15,292 nt of DNA from RGIG3009 sp045595445 (GCA_045595445.1 JAZOAK010000055.1:1-15292); one strand, 5' to 3'. Positions 1-8,251 are shown, counted from the first letter of the stretch. A program made the numbers and translations. The notes: generated by a model not told the origin, from the sequence alone.

Positions 1-486
1 CTCGCCGTACGCCTCTCGCCAAAACGCAATCAACTCCGTCGGGCAGGAATGGGTAACCGATAAAGCGGTATCCCCCGACAAACCATCAAACAAGGTTTCA
101 CGGCGGCGCAGTATGCCGCGAAGCACACCGTTGACAAAGCCGGAAGCATTCCCCTGCTTCAAGCGTCGCACACCCGAAACGGCTTCATTCACCGCCGCAG
201 ACGGCGGAATCTTATCCATATAGAGCAACTGGTATACCGCTACGCGCAACGTTTCCAGCACCAACGGATGTACTTTGCGAGGCGGAACAGAGGATGCGTG
301 TTCCAACACGTAGTCGATGGTAAGGCGCCGCTCGATCACACCGTAAAACAAGCGCGATGCGAACGCACGATCTTTTTCAGACAATTCTCCTGTTTTGAGA
401 AGCTCGTCCAGCACAATATTGGAATACTGCTTTTCGCGGTGCAAGCCGGCAAGCGCCCTAACAACGGTAATACGAGCATCAGCCAT
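1..486 (-). CDS. rsmB: 16S rRNA (cytosine-5)-methyltransferase RsmB, N-terminal part (runs off the left edge)
   Basis: An open frame of 162 codons with no stop runs from an ATG at 486 to the window edge. The N-terminus (MADARITVVRALAGL, then VLDELL and DRAFASRLFYGVIERRLTIDYVL) is the NusB-like RNA-binding domain that opens RsmB/Sun proteins. It is followed by the typical NGVLRGILRR segment and, at the edge, the linker before the SAM-binding methyltransferase domain, which lies outside the window. The family methylates C967 of 16S rRNA (E. coli numbering) using S-adenosylmethionine. The start is supported by GGAGGAG at 493-499 inside the end of fmt, and the gene begins 3 bases after the fmt stop, so coupled translation is likely. 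Clostridia often carry a DUF116 or zinc-protease gene between fmt and rsmB; here there is none. About a third of the usual protein length is visible. Confidence 0.9.
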   Translation of the reverse strand, partial: MADARITVVRALAGLHREKQYSNIVLDELLKTGELSEKDRAFASRLFYGVIERRLTIDYVLEHASSVPPRKVHPLVLETLRVAVYQLLYMDKIPPSAAVNEAVSGVRRLKQGNASGFVNGVLRGILRRRETLFDGLSGDTALSVTHSCPTELIAFWREAYGE

Positions 487-489
487 GCA

Positions 490-1416
490 TTACTCCTCCG
501 AAAAGCGGCTACCGAGCGGGATCGGGTGACCGCGGAAGAAATCTTCCGCCGCCATGCGCTTGCCGCCCTCGCCTTGTACCTCTGATAAAATGAGTGATGT
601 CCCCTCACCGCACGATACCGTAAACGGTGCGGTGCTGATAACGGTATTAGGCTTAACATCACAAGCAGCACCAACACGCGTGCGATGAATTTTCAGTATC
701 TTGCCTCCCACCTTGGCGGTAGCGGTCGGCCACGGATTTAATCCGCGCACTTGATTGTGCAACTCTGCCGCCGATTTTTTGAAATCCATCGCACATAAGC
801 CTTTATCCAACATTGGGGCGTAGTTGCTTTCCCCCGTTTGCGGCGTGCGTGTCAACGTGCCGTTTTCCAGGGCTTTCAACGTATCTGACAGCAGTTCGGC
901 ACCCTGCATGGATAAAGCATCGTGCAATTCGCCCGCAGTCATGTTCTCCGTGATCGGGCAAGTGGATTTCAGCAACATATCGCCGGTATCAATGCCTTCA
1001 GCCATATACTGGGTAGTCACACCGGACTCCTGCTCACCGTTCAGTACCGACCACTGAATGGGAGCGGCACCGCGATACCGCGGCAACAGGGATGCATGTA
1101 CGTTAACGCAACCGTGCGGCGGCATATCCAGCACCGCCGGCGGTAAAATCTTGCCGTATGCCACCACAACGATCACGTCGGCATTGTGGCGGCGGAGTTC
1201 CTCCTGCACCGCCTCATCTTTCAAGGTTATCGGCTGGAACACGGGGATACCGTGTTCCAACGCACATGCTTTCACGGGAGGCGGCATGAGTTTTTGCCCT
1301 CGTCCACGCGGTTTGTCCCCTTGTGTGACGACGAGAGAAACAGTATGACCATCCTCTATTACTCTTTCCAAACAGGGAACCGCAAATTCCGGCGTCCCCA
1401 TAAAAATCACGTTCAT
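490..1416 (-). CDS. fmt: methionyl-tRNA formyltransferase
   Basis: This 308-residue protein is the usual length for Fmt, which transfers a formyl group from 10-formyltetrahydrofolate to initiator Met-tRNA. The N-terminus MNVIFMGTPEFAVPCL is the family signature. The catalytic region CVNVHASLLPRYRGAAPIQW gives N105 and H107, and GIDTGDM supplies the catalytic Asp (D143 by alignment with the E. coli N108/H110/D146 triad). The C-terminal tRNA-binding domain begins near residue 205 (LNPWPTA...). The ATG overlaps the def stop (ATGA), and an AGGAG about 7 bases upstream supports the start. Pairing with def is functional: one enzyme adds the formyl group that the other removes. Confidence 0.96.
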   Translation of the reverse strand: MNVIFMGTPEFAVPCLERVIEDGHTVSLVVTQGDKPRGRGQKLMPPPVKACALEHGIPVFQPITLKDEAVQEELRRHNADVIVVVAYGKILPPAVLDMPPHGCVNVHASLLPRYRGAAPIQWSVLNGEQESGVTTQYMAEGIDTGDMLLKSTCPITENMTAGELHDALSMQGAELLSDTLKALENGTLTRTPQTGESNYAPMLDKGLCAMDFKKSAAELHNQVRGLNPWPTATAKVGGKILKIHRTRVGAACDVKPNTVISTAPFTVSCGEGTSLILSEVQGEGGKRMAAEDFFRGHPIPLGSRFSEE

Positions 1417-1859
1417 TTATGCTCTCCTAATCGGTCCAAAAACACAACGCCGTCCAAATGATCGGTCTCGTGGCAGATACAACGTGCCATCAAGTCTTCA
1501 CCCGTCATGATAAACCACTTACCGTTTCTGTCTTGTGCTTTGAACTTGACGCGTTTCGGGCGGGTGACCTCGCCCCACTGATTGGGGAACGACAAGCACC
1601 CCTCAGGTCCCGTCTGTTCGCCGTGTGTGCTGATAATTTCGGGATTGACGGCCTCGATGACACCATCACCGAGATCCATCACGAACACACGACGCAAAAC
1701 ACCGACCTGCGGGCCCGCTAAGCCGACGCCCTCTGCATGATGCATGGTATCTGCCATATCGTCCAGCAACTGCCACAATCGTTCATTGAACTCCGTCACG
1801 GGGCGGCAAACCTTGCGCAATTCAGAGTCATCGTTTTTGAGAATGTTGCGAATCGCCAT
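1413..1859 (-). CDS. def: peptide deformylase
   Basis: This 148-residue metalloenzyme removes the N-formyl group from nascent proteins. All three family motifs are present: GVGLAGPQ (residues 44-51, with Gly-Pro in place of the more common Ala-x), EGCLS (86-90, where C88 is a metal ligand) and HETDH (130-134, giving the two His ligands and the catalytic Glu). The length fits the short Clostridia-type deformylases, which lack the long insertions of Bacillus type 2 enzymes. The start is supported by AAAGGAG about 9 bases upstream, in the 14-base gap after priA. The last bases overlap the fmt start by 4 bases, so the two are translationally coupled. Confidence 0.96.
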   Translation of the reverse strand: MAIRNILKNDDSELRKVCRPVTEFNERLWQLLDDMADTMHHAEGVGLAGPQVGVLRRVFVMDLGDGVIEAVNPEIISTHGEQTGPEGCLSFPNQWGEVTRPKRVKFKAQDRNGKWFIMTGEDLMARCICHETDHLDGVVFLDRLGEHK

Positions 1860-1873
1860 TGTGAAAATCTCCT

Positions 1874-4351
1874 TTACAAAATCGTTGCCGGATTGATATC
1901 GGCATACACCGTCACGTCCTTACTTTCCGGCAAAGAAGCAAATGCTTTCAGCAGGTCGGCAATCAAGGTGCGCGTGCGCGTGTTGTTGGCAAGTTTGACA
2001 ATAAGTTTATAGCGATATTTTCCTGCCACACGCGCCACCGATGCCGGTGTGGGATCCAATGCGATCAGCGGCAACCCCTCGTAGTCGGGATACGACACCG
2101 TCTGCCGCAGAAGCGCTAAAAAACGCGTAGCAGCGGTCTTGACCGCTTTCTCGTCCGTGCCGATAAACCCGAATAGTCCAATATCGGCAAACGGCGGATA
2201 TTTCATCAGCTTACGAGCGGCGATCTCCACCTCGTAAAAAGCGGGATAATCTTGTTTTGAAGAAAGATCGATCACATAATGCTCAGGCACCGTCGTTTGG
2301 ATGATCGCCTTGCCCGGGGTATCACGACGACCTGCTCTGCCGATCACCTGAGTCAGCAAAGAAAATGCCGTTTCAAACGAACGATAATCCTCCGCATACA
2401 GCGCTTGATCCGCTGACAATACCCCGACAAGCGACACATTCGGGAAATCCAATCCCTTTGCGACCATCTGGGTACCGATCATCACGTGATAACCGCCTTT
2501 ACCAAATGCACGGAATTTCTCCTCATACGCAAAGCGGGACATCGTGCTGTCGGTATCCATGCGCAACACCCGAATATCGGGGAACAACCGTGTAAGCTCC
2601 TCTTCCACGCGTTGTGTACCCATACCGGAATAGCGCACCTTATCCGAGCCACATTCGGGGCAACGTACCGTGGGCGGTTGGGTGTGCCCGCAATAGTGAC
2701 ACATTAATTTGCCGCTTGCGCGGTGATACGTCAGTGAAATGCTGCAAGACGGACAAGTCATGATCTTACCACAGGAACGGCAAGAAAGAAACGTATGATA
2801 TCCGCGGCGGTTGAGTAGCAAAATCGCTTGCTTGCCCTGCTCAAAACAGGCAGCAAGTTCCTGCCTGAGCGTTTCGCTGAACAGCGACGTTCCGGATTCC
2901 TCACGCATATCGACCACTTGCACCTGCGGGAGTAACGCCTCGCCGTAACGACCCGTAATGGTATGCAGAGAATAGCGACCGTGGATCGCCGCTTGATAAC
3001 TTTCCACACTCGGTGTCGCCGACGTTAACAAAAGCAACGCTTTATGATAATGGCAACGAAATTTGGCAACGTCCCGCGCATGATACCGCGGGGTATTTTC
3101 AGATTTATAGGTGTGTTCTTGCTCCTCATCTATGATGATAACACCAAGGCGCGATAACGGTGCAAATACCGCCGAGCGGGTACCGACAACAATATCCGCC
3201 TCCCCACGCCGAATACGCTTCCATTCATCCATGCGCTCGCCGACCGACAAACCGCTATGCAACACAGCAACACGGTTACCATATCGACGTAAAAACAATT
3301 CCATCGTCTGCGGCGTGAGCGAAATTTCGGGAACCAAGACCAACGCTTGCTTGCCATCGGCAATGGCCGTATCGATCAGTTTGATATACACCTGCGTTTT
3401 GCCGCTTCCGGTAACACCATACAAAAGCGCACATGCGGCATCAGGTTGCTCATAACGAGATTTCAGCCCCTCAAATGCGGCCTGTTGCTCGGCGTTGAGA
3501 GTAATTGTGTCAGGGCGCGGCGAACGTGCGGCAAACGGTGAACGAAGGATCTCTTGTTCGTAACACTCTATCAGTTGTTTTTTCTCCAAAGCCGACAAAA
3601 CGGCACCGGTCACACCGGCGAGGTAGCACAACTCCTTAACGGATGCTGTACCAACCTCCTCCAGTAAGGCCAATACCGATCGTTGTTTGGGACTGATACG
3701 CCTCTCATGCATCGCCGTTCCGAGTTCTTCCAACGGCACGATGAGCCGCGCCATACGGCGGGTAGCATCCCCCGTTCGACGAGAAGCATCTTCACCGCGG
3801 GTAAACCATCCTTTTTTCACCATCCGTTCCGGCAACTTGTCGGCACCTGTCAAGCCCGCGCAGCTGAGCAACTTATCGCCCGCAATACCGTCGGGGGAAC
3901 GCGCTGACATCGAGCAAGCAAGTGCATATAATGCCGCCTCATCGGATGTCATGGAATGTTTTTCATGTTCAGGGAGCGGTTCAACCGGTCGATAGATGGG
4001 TTTTACGTTCCAGTACAAGCCGGTCGGCAACATGGCACGTACGGCATCAAACACGGTGCAAAAAGTGCGTTCCTTCATCCAGCGCGTGAGCGACAACAGT
4101 TCGTCATCCAACAACGGTTGCTCGTCCAACACGGCCATCACCGATTTAAGGGTTTTAGCTTGTTCCGGCGCGACGTGTTCCGTTTCCATGACGATCCCTT
4201 GCCGAAAACGGTTGCCTTTCCCAAAAGGCACTAATACGCGGCAACCCTTTACCGCTCCCGATAAGTCCGGTGTGACGCGGTAACTATACAGCTTATCAAA
4301 ATGTAACGCCGTCTGTTCCACTGCTACTTTTACCACAGCGGTCTGCGTCAT
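1874..4351 (-). CDS. priA: primosomal protein N' (replication restart helicase PriA)
   Basis: The 825-residue protein matches PriA, the 3'-to-5' DNA helicase that reloads the replisome at stalled forks. The N-terminal 3'-DNA-binding domain is seen in residues 5-105 (LHFDKLYSYRVP-like start, then VLVPFGKGNRFRQGIV). The helicase core has Walker A GVTGSGKT (312-319), a DEEQ box (408-411; many relatives have DEEH), LLTSATPS (441-448) and the motif VI QVIGRAGRR. Between the lobes sit eight zinc-binding cysteines in four CxxC pairs (C524/527, C533/536, C551/554, C564/567), which is a complete set. The ATG is preceded by GGGAGGAG with good spacing. In B. subtilis coaBC lies between rpoZ and priA; it is absent here. 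Confidence 0.97.
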   Translation of the reverse strand: MTQTAVVKVAVEQTALHFDKLYSYRVTPDLSGAVKGCRVLVPFGKGNRFRQGIVMETEHVAPEQAKTLKSVMAVLDEQPLLDDELLSLTRWMKERTFCTVFDAVRAMLPTGLYWNVKPIYRPVEPLPEHEKHSMTSDEAALYALACSMSARSPDGIAGDKLLSCAGLTGADKLPERMVKKGWFTRGEDASRRTGDATRRMARLIVPLEELGTAMHERRISPKQRSVLALLEEVGTASVKELCYLAGVTGAVLSALEKKQLIECYEQEILRSPFAARSPRPDTITLNAEQQAAFEGLKSRYEQPDAACALLYGVTGSGKTQVYIKLIDTAIADGKQALVLVPEISLTPQTMELFLRRYGNRVAVLHSGLSVGERMDEWKRIRRGEADIVVGTRSAVFAPLSRLGVIIIDEEQEHTYKSENTPRYHARDVAKFRCHYHKALLLLTSATPSVESYQAAIHGRYSLHTITGRYGEALLPQVQVVDMREESGTSLFSETLRQELAACFEQGKQAILLLNRRGYHTFLSCRSCGKIMTCPSCSISLTYHRASGKLMCHYCGHTQPPTVRCPECGSDKVRYSGMGTQRVEEELTRLFPDIRVLRMDTDSTMSRFAYEEKFRAFGKGGYHVMIGTQMVAKGLDFPNVSLVGVLSADQALYAEDYRSFETAFSLLTQVIGRAGRRDTPGKAIIQTTVPEHYVIDLSSKQDYPAFYEVEIAARKLMKYPPFADIGLFGFIGTDEKAVKTAATRFLALLRQTVSYPDYEGLPLIALDPTPASVARVAGKYRYKLIVKLANNTRTRTLIADLLKAFASLPESKDVTVYADINPATIL

Positions 4352-4388
4352 ACCGGCTCCTCCCTAACTGTTTTACTGTAAACTGAGA

Positions 4389-4586
4389 TTAATCGTTGGA
4401 AGCGACCATTTTATAATCGCCCTCCGTAAAATCCAAAATCGCCATGCTCACCGGTTTTTCGGTCAGCACAACACCGTTGTCCTCCGCATCCTGCGCAATG
4501 CTGCGGGCACGTTTGGCAACACCAATCACCACCGCATAGCGGCTGTTTTTACCCTTTAACTGTTCGATATCGGTCGGTTTTAACAT
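4389..4586 (-). CDS. rpoZ: DNA-directed RNA polymerase omega subunit
   Basis: This is a 65-residue protein of typical length for Bacillota omega, the small subunit that helps fold and assemble beta-prime. It begins MLKPTDIEQLKGKNSRYAVVIGVAKRAR; the K-N-SRYALV...AKRAR segment is the conserved core that wraps the beta-prime C-terminus. An AGGAGG-type ribosome site lies about 7 bases upstream, in the 15-base gap after gmk. Its place directly after gmk is the classical gmk-rpoZ arrangement shared by most bacteria, which strengthens the call. Confidence 0.94.
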   Translation of the reverse strand: MLKPTDIEQLKGKNSRYAVVIGVAKRARSIAQDAEDNGVVLTEKPVSMAILDFTEGDYKMVASND

Positions 4587-4601
4587 AATTTTTCCTCCTG
4601 C

Positions 4602-5192
4602 TTATATGGTTTGGCTTGATTTTGATTTTTCGGTTTCGATGATGGTATTAAGCCTTTCGAAAGCTAAATCAACCTCATCGTTCAAAACAGTATATTGGTA
4701 GCGGTCAACGTATTGAAGTTCGCTTTTTGCCGCTGTCATGCGCGCTTGTATCCAGGCTTCTTCTTCCGTACCGCGACCGCGCAAGCGCCGTTCCAATTCC
4801 TCCATGGAAGGAACGGTCAAAAAGATGGAAACGTACTCGTTACAGCGTTCCATCACTTGCAAGGCGCCTTGCACGTCAATTTCTAAAATGACGTTGCGTC
4901 CCGCATTCAGTTGCTCTTCAACGGCAGCACGTGGTGTGCCGTAATAATTCCCGCTGTATTGTGCGTATTCAAGCAACTCATCGTTTTGGATCATACTCTC
5001 CACTTCTTCGCGAGTCTTGAAAAAATAATGAAATCCTTCAATCTCACCCGGACGCGGAGCACGTGTGGTAACCGACACGGAAAGCACCGTATCGCTGCGC
5101 TGTGCGAGCAGTTTTGCCACCAACGTTCCCTTTCCGCAACCCGATGGGCCGGAAAAAACGATCAACAAGCCGCGTGTGGAATCAGTCGCCAT
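4602..5192 (-). CDS. gmk: guanylate kinase
   Basis: The 196-residue enzyme phosphorylates GMP to GDP with ATP. The P-loop GPSGCGKGT is at residues 15-23, followed by the GMP-binding VTTRAPRPGE (41-50) and HYFF, and later EIDVQGALQV, the acidic segment of the nucleotide site. The frame stays open upstream to 5219, but I chose the ATG at 5192. An AGGAGG lies 9 bases before it, and the protein then starts at the usual distance from the P-loop. The start lies inside the last 11 bases of remA, so the two genes are coupled. The remA-gmk-rpoZ order is standard for Bacillota. Confidence 0.95.
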   Translation of the reverse strand: MATDSTRGLLIVFSGPSGCGKGTLVAKLLAQRSDTVLSVSVTTRAPRPGEIEGFHYFFKTREEVESMIQNDELLEYAQYSGNYYGTPRAAVEEQLNAGRNVILEIDVQGALQVMERCNEYVSIFLTVPSMEELERRLRGRGTEEEAWIQARMTAAKSELQYVDRYQYTVLNDEVDLAFERLNTIIETEKSKSSQTI

Positions 5193-5442
5193 GATTGAGT
5201 TCCTCCTCATCGTCTTCAAAGCGGTTTGCTACCGTTTCGGGCTGTACTGCCGACAAAATCACGTGTTCGCTGTCGGTAATCAGCACCGCGCGGGTGCGCC
5301 GTCCATACGTCGCATCAATCAATGTACCGCGATCCTTCGCGTCTTGAATAATACGCTTGATCGGAGCCGATTCGGGGCTGACAATCGCCACCAGACGACC
5401 GGCGGCAACCATATTGCCAAAGCCTATGTTAATAAGGCGCAT
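5182..5442 (-). CDS. remA: RemA-family DNA-binding regulator (DUF370)
   Basis: This 86-residue protein starts MRLINIGFGNMVAAGRLVAIVSPESAPIKRIIQDAK, the hallmark of the DUF370/RemA family. In B. subtilis RemA activates extracellular-matrix and osmoprotection genes and assembles into rings that present a DNA-binding face. Whether it controls matrix genes in this organism cannot be told from the window. The middle GTLIDATYGRRTRAVLITDS is conserved in the family. The tail (ANRFEDDEEELNHGD) is acidic and probably flexible. The start has GGGAGG 7 bases upstream. Its usual neighbours yicC (18 bases upstream) and gmk (11-base overlap) are both present. Confidence 0.93.
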   Translation of the reverse strand: MRLINIGFGNMVAAGRLVAIVSPESAPIKRIIQDAKDRGTLIDATYGRRTRAVLITDSEHVILSAVQPETVANRFEDDEEELNHGD

Positions 5443-5459
5443 AACGAAACCTCCCGCCT

Positions 5460-6338
5460 TTACTCGATGTTTTGGATCTGTTCACGGATTTTTTCGATCT
5501 CCGCTTTCATATCCACAACCACCTGTGCCAGTTGCAGATCGGACGCTTTGGACCCGATTGTATTGGTCTCACGGTTGATCTCCTGCACCAGAAAATCCAG
5601 TTTTCTGCCCACCGGCTCATCACTGTTGACCAAATTCTGCAATTGATCCAAATGACTGCGTAAACGCACAGTTTCTTCTGCTGTGGCGATTTTATCCGCA
5701 AAAATCGCTGCCTCGGTCAGCAACCGTTGTTCATCCACAGTTGCCGTGTCCAACAGTTCACGCATGCGGCTTTCCACCTTTTCCATGTGCTCTCGCACCG
5801 TCTGCGGCGAACGTTCCTCCACCGCAGCAACCGCTTGTAAGAGCGTTTCACGGCGGCTGAGTACGTCCTCACGCATCCGCACACCTTCCAACTCACGCAT
5901 TGCCACAAATTTCTCCAGAGCCACGGCTGCTACTTGCTGCACCGCATTCCAAATCTCCTGCTCGTCGGTTTCCGTTTTACGAACGACGAGTACATCCGAA
6001 AAGCGAGCAATATTCATGACCGACGCATCGTTGCGAAGCCCCAATTCCGTTTCCAGTTCGTTCAAAGCCTCATAGTAGGCATGTGCCAGCGGCACGTTCA
6101 CCTCCACGACACTATCAGCCTGTTCCACCGCGTCCAGCGACACGTAAACGTCCACTTTCCCGCGAGAAATTTCTTGTTGTAAATACGATTTCAGTTTGTC
6201 GTCCAAGAACCCGCAGGTGCGCGGCAAACGGGACGAATATTCAAAATACCGATGGTTGACAGATTTGAGTTCTACCGTAACGTCCCATCCGTTCACAACC
6301 GCCTGGTGACGACCATATCCGGTCATACTGCGTATCAT
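5460..6338 (-). CDS. yicC: YicC/YloC-family endoribonuclease
   Basis: The 292-residue protein has the full family pattern. The N-terminal YicC domain begins MIRSMTGYGR with VELKSVNHRYFEYSSRLP. A helical middle follows, and the C-terminal DUF1732 domain holds LDFLVQEINRETNTIGSKASD followed by a helical tail (VVVDMKAEIEKIREQIQNIE). E. coli YicC is reported as an RNA endonuclease that acts on small regulatory RNAs; the B. subtilis homologue is YloC. The ATG follows AAAGGAG at good spacing. It is the first gene of the housekeeping operon and is preceded by a 78-base gap containing a strong hairpin. Confidence 0.93.
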   Translation of the reverse strand: MIRSMTGYGRHQAVVNGWDVTVELKSVNHRYFEYSSRLPRTCGFLDDKLKSYLQQEISRGKVDVYVSLDAVEQADSVVEVNVPLAHAYYEALNELETELGLRNDASVMNIARFSDVLVVRKTETDEQEIWNAVQQVAAVALEKFVAMRELEGVRMREDVLSRRETLLQAVAAVEERSPQTVREHMEKVESRMRELLDTATVDEQRLLTEAAIFADKIATAEETVRLRSHLDQLQNLVNSDEPVGRKLDFLVQEINRETNTIGSKASDLQLAQVVVDMKAEIEKIREQIQNIE

Positions 6339-6363
6339 ACAGACACTCCTTTATAAGCGCGTA

Positions 6364-6397
6364 TATCCGAAAGCCTCTGTTCGGAGGCTTTCGGATA
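6364..6397 (-). other. perfect 14-bp stem hairpin upstream of yicC
   Basis: Two arms, 6364-6377 and 6384-6397, are exact reverse complements and enclose a 6-base loop. The stem mixes A/T and G/C pairs. No run of T follows on either strand: on the minus strand the arm is followed by TACGCGC. It therefore does not fit a standard intrinsic terminator. It sits 18 bases after the stop of the oadA-like gene and 25 bases before the yicC start. It could protect or punctuate the 3' end of the biotin operon mRNA, or form a 5'-terminal structure on the yicC transcript. Confidence 0.75.
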
Positions 6398-6404
6398 GTC
6401 GAAA

Positions 6405-6410
6405 AGTATA
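6405..6410 (-). promoter_or_regulatory. possible -10 element (TATACT) for the yicC operon
   Basis: TATACT on the minus strand is a one-mismatch -10 box just before the hairpin. I found no acceptable -35 at 16-18 bases upstream (the 17-base position reads CAGGTG) and no TG extension, so the call is weak. If used, transcription would begin at about 6399, immediately before the hairpin stem. Confidence 0.3.
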
Positions 6411-6415
6411 TGCTA

Positions 6416-7816
6416 TCAGACGGGATGCACCTGTTCTTCTTGGTTGAGATGCTTGCCGTCAATGTGATATTTCTCGTTGCGACGGTTCTCAAAGAACTTA
6501 ACCGCAACCTGACCGAACTGCGCATAGCTGAGCACGTCTTCTTCCTGCTCATACCATTCTTTCATTTCGTCGCGCAGCTTATCCAGCTCCGGCTCCAAAC
6601 GGTCTGCCGGACGGCAGGTAATAGGCTCTTCGTCACCGATGATCTTTTTCACAAACTCGGGATCGATCGGCGCAGGTGTGGCGCCGTATTCGCCGCGCAC
6701 CAAACCCTTAAATTCTTTGGTAACCATCTTGTAGCGCTCACCGCCGATGACGTTGAACACCGCCTGCGTACCAACGATCTGCGACGAGGGGGTAACCAGC
6801 GGCGGATAGCCGGCATCCGCACGCACACGCGGAACTTCCATCAGCACTTCTTCCAACTGATCTTCTCTGCCCGCTTGTTTGAGCTGGCTGACGAGGTTGG
6901 AGAGCATACCGCCCGGCACCTGATAAATCAGCGCGTTGGTATCCACTTCCAGCATTTTCGGATTGAGTTGACCGTTTTCAAGATACTTTTTACGCAAACC
7001 GGCAAAATAAGCGCTGACCTCTTTAAGTTTCACGAGATCCAAACCGGTATCGTATTCCGTACCCGCCAACGCCGCAACCATAGACTCGGTTGCCGGATGC
7101 GAAGTACCCATCGACAAGGGAGACAACGCCGTGTCAATAACAGAAGCGCCCGCCTCAACGCCCTTCATCAGCACCATATCGGCGATACCCGCCGTAGCGT
7201 GAGAGTGCAGTTGCACCGGAATGGAAACCGCATTTTTGATTTCCTTGACCAGCGTATAGGTATCGTACGGAACGAGCAAGCCCGCCATATCCTTAATGCA
7301 GATGGAATCTGCACCGGTTTCTTCGAGCTGTTTGGCGTATTTGACAAAATGCTCCACGTTGTGCACCGGACCGGTGGTGTAACTCACCGCGACCTGCACG
7401 TGCGCGCCTTTCTCCTTTTTGGCGGCTTTGATGGAGGTTTCCAGGTTGCGAATATCGTTGAGCGCATCAAAGATGCGGATCACGTCAATACCGTTCGCCA
7501 CGGATTTTTGTACGAAATATTCCACCACGTCGTCTGCGTAATGCCGATAACCGAGCATATTCTGACCGCGGAACAGCATTTGCAGAGGCGTTTTGGGCAT
7601 ATGCTTTTTCAGGATGCGCAAGCGCTCCCACGGATCTTCGTTTAAGAAACGTAAACAAGAATCAAACGTTGCGCCGCCCCAGCACTCCAAGGAATGGTAA
7701 CCAACGTCATCTAACAATTCCAGTGCGGGCAACATTTCCTCTGTCGTCATACGGGTAGCGATCAGCGATTGATGCGCATCACGCAGGATGGTTTCGGTAA
7801 TGCCAACCTTTGCCAT
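6416..7816 (-). CDS. oadA: oxaloacetate decarboxylase alpha / transcarboxylase 5S-type carboxyltransferase subunit
   Basis: The 466-residue protein is a pyruvate/oxaloacetate carboxyltransferase of the DRE-TIM superfamily. Metal and catalytic residues are intact: RDAHQS (D13), the lysine expected to be carbamylated in CIKDMAG (K175) and the metal ligands in LHSHATAG (H204, H206). ECWGGATFD (44-52) and RGQNMLGY (83-90) are further signatures. The C-terminal conserved carboxylase domain (LDPKML-like, TPSSQIVGTQAV, RGEYG) is present. There is no fused biotin domain; the carrier is encoded just upstream with a 21-base gap. The enzyme moves a carboxyl group between oxaloacetate/pyruvate and biotin. 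No membrane beta subunit (OadB) occurs in the window, so a soluble transcarboxylase role is as plausible as a sodium-pump decarboxylase. The start is set by AAGGAAGG upstream. Confidence 0.9.
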   Translation of the reverse strand: MAKVGITETILRDAHQSLIATRMTTEEMLPALELLDDVGYHSLECWGGATFDSCLRFLNEDPWERLRILKKHMPKTPLQMLFRGQNMLGYRHYADDVVEYFVQKSVANGIDVIRIFDALNDIRNLETSIKAAKKEKGAHVQVAVSYTTGPVHNVEHFVKYAKQLEETGADSICIKDMAGLLVPYDTYTLVKEIKNAVSIPVQLHSHATAGIADMVLMKGVEAGASVIDTALSPLSMGTSHPATESMVAALAGTEYDTGLDLVKLKEVSAYFAGLRKKYLENGQLNPKMLEVDTNALIYQVPGGMLSNLVSQLKQAGREDQLEEVLMEVPRVRADAGYPPLVTPSSQIVGTQAVFNVIGGERYKMVTKEFKGLVRGEYGATPAPIDPEFVKKIIGDEEPITCRPADRLEPELDKLRDEMKEWYEQEEDVLSYAQFGQVAVKFFENRRNEKYHIDGKHLNQEEQVHPV

Positions 7817-7837
7817 GGTGATCCTTCCTTTCCCGAA

Positions 7838-8251
7838 TTATTGCAGAGATACGAGCAGCGCGCCGGAATCGACACTATCGCCTTTGTTAACATGGACACC
7901 GGCAACGACACCGTCGCGGGGCGCCATGATCTCGTTTTCCATTTTCATGGCTTCCAGCACGAGCAACACGTCACCGGACTTCACCGACTGACCGGCGGAA
8001 ACCACGACGTTGACGATCGTACCCGGCATGGGAGCGGAAACCGCTTCCGTGCCTGTCGCCTGAGCAGCGGGCGCTGCCGCAGGAGCCGGTTCTGCAACAG
8101 CGGGTGCTGCTGCCGGAGCCGGTGCGGGTGCTGCTGCCGGTGCGGGAGCGGGTGCCGGTGCGGGAGCGGCAACGACAGGAGTTGCGCCGCCGATTTCTTC
8201 GACCTGTACGTCATAGGCTTTGCCGTTGACGGTAATGTTAAAACGTTTCAT
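7838..8251 (-). CDS. biotin carboxyl carrier protein (transcarboxylase 1.3S / OAD gamma-type)
   Basis: This is a 137-residue carrier. Residues 1-20 (MKRFNITVNGKAYDVQVEEI) are the short strand pair found at the front of 1.3S and OadA/PycB-type carriers. Residues 22-67 are an Ala/Pro-rich flexible linker. Residues 71-137 are a biotinyl domain with APMPGTIV and the EAMKMEN motif, in which K103 is the biotin site. It carries CO2 between the two carboxyltransferase subunits encoded on either side (39 bases after the upstream gene, 21 before the next). AAGGAAGG about 10 bases before the ATG supports the start. A biotin protein ligase must exist elsewhere, since none is in the window. Confidence 0.93.
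   Translation of the reverse strand: MKRFNITVNGKAYDVQVEEIGGATPVVAAPAPAPAPAPAAAPAPAPAAAPAVAEPAPAAAPAAQATGTEAVSAPMPGTIVNVVVSAGQSVKSGDVLLVLEAMKMENEIMAPRDGVVAGVHVNKGDSVDSGALLVSLQ
8051..8188 (-). repeat. low-complexity Ala/Pro linker coding tract
   Basis: This tract encodes residues 22-67 of the biotin carrier, built from repeated AP and AAP units with only a few Val, Glu, Gln and Thr. The DNA is made of imperfect GCx-CCx repeats. It is a swinging-arm linker of the kind seen in biotinyl and lipoyl proteins, and such tracts change length easily between strains. Confidence 0.8.

Noticed and set aside
4366..4385. AACTG...AACTG short repeats between rpoZ and priA
   Set aside because: Five-base direct repeats with an imperfect inverted partner in A/T-rich DNA; not above chance, and no function is evident.
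5065..5646. A 193-codon plus-strand frame crossing gmk, remA and yicC
   Set aside because: It spans three well-supported minus-strand genes and their junctions, with no recognisable motif and no clear ribosome site.
6410..7645. A 411-codon open frame on the plus strand, opposite the oadA-like gene
   Set aside because: The minus-strand protein here has intact catalytic motifs and a good ribosome site. The plus-strand translation has no recognisable domain and is rich in His, Arg, Phe and Leu, as expected for an antisense shadow of a codon-biased gene.
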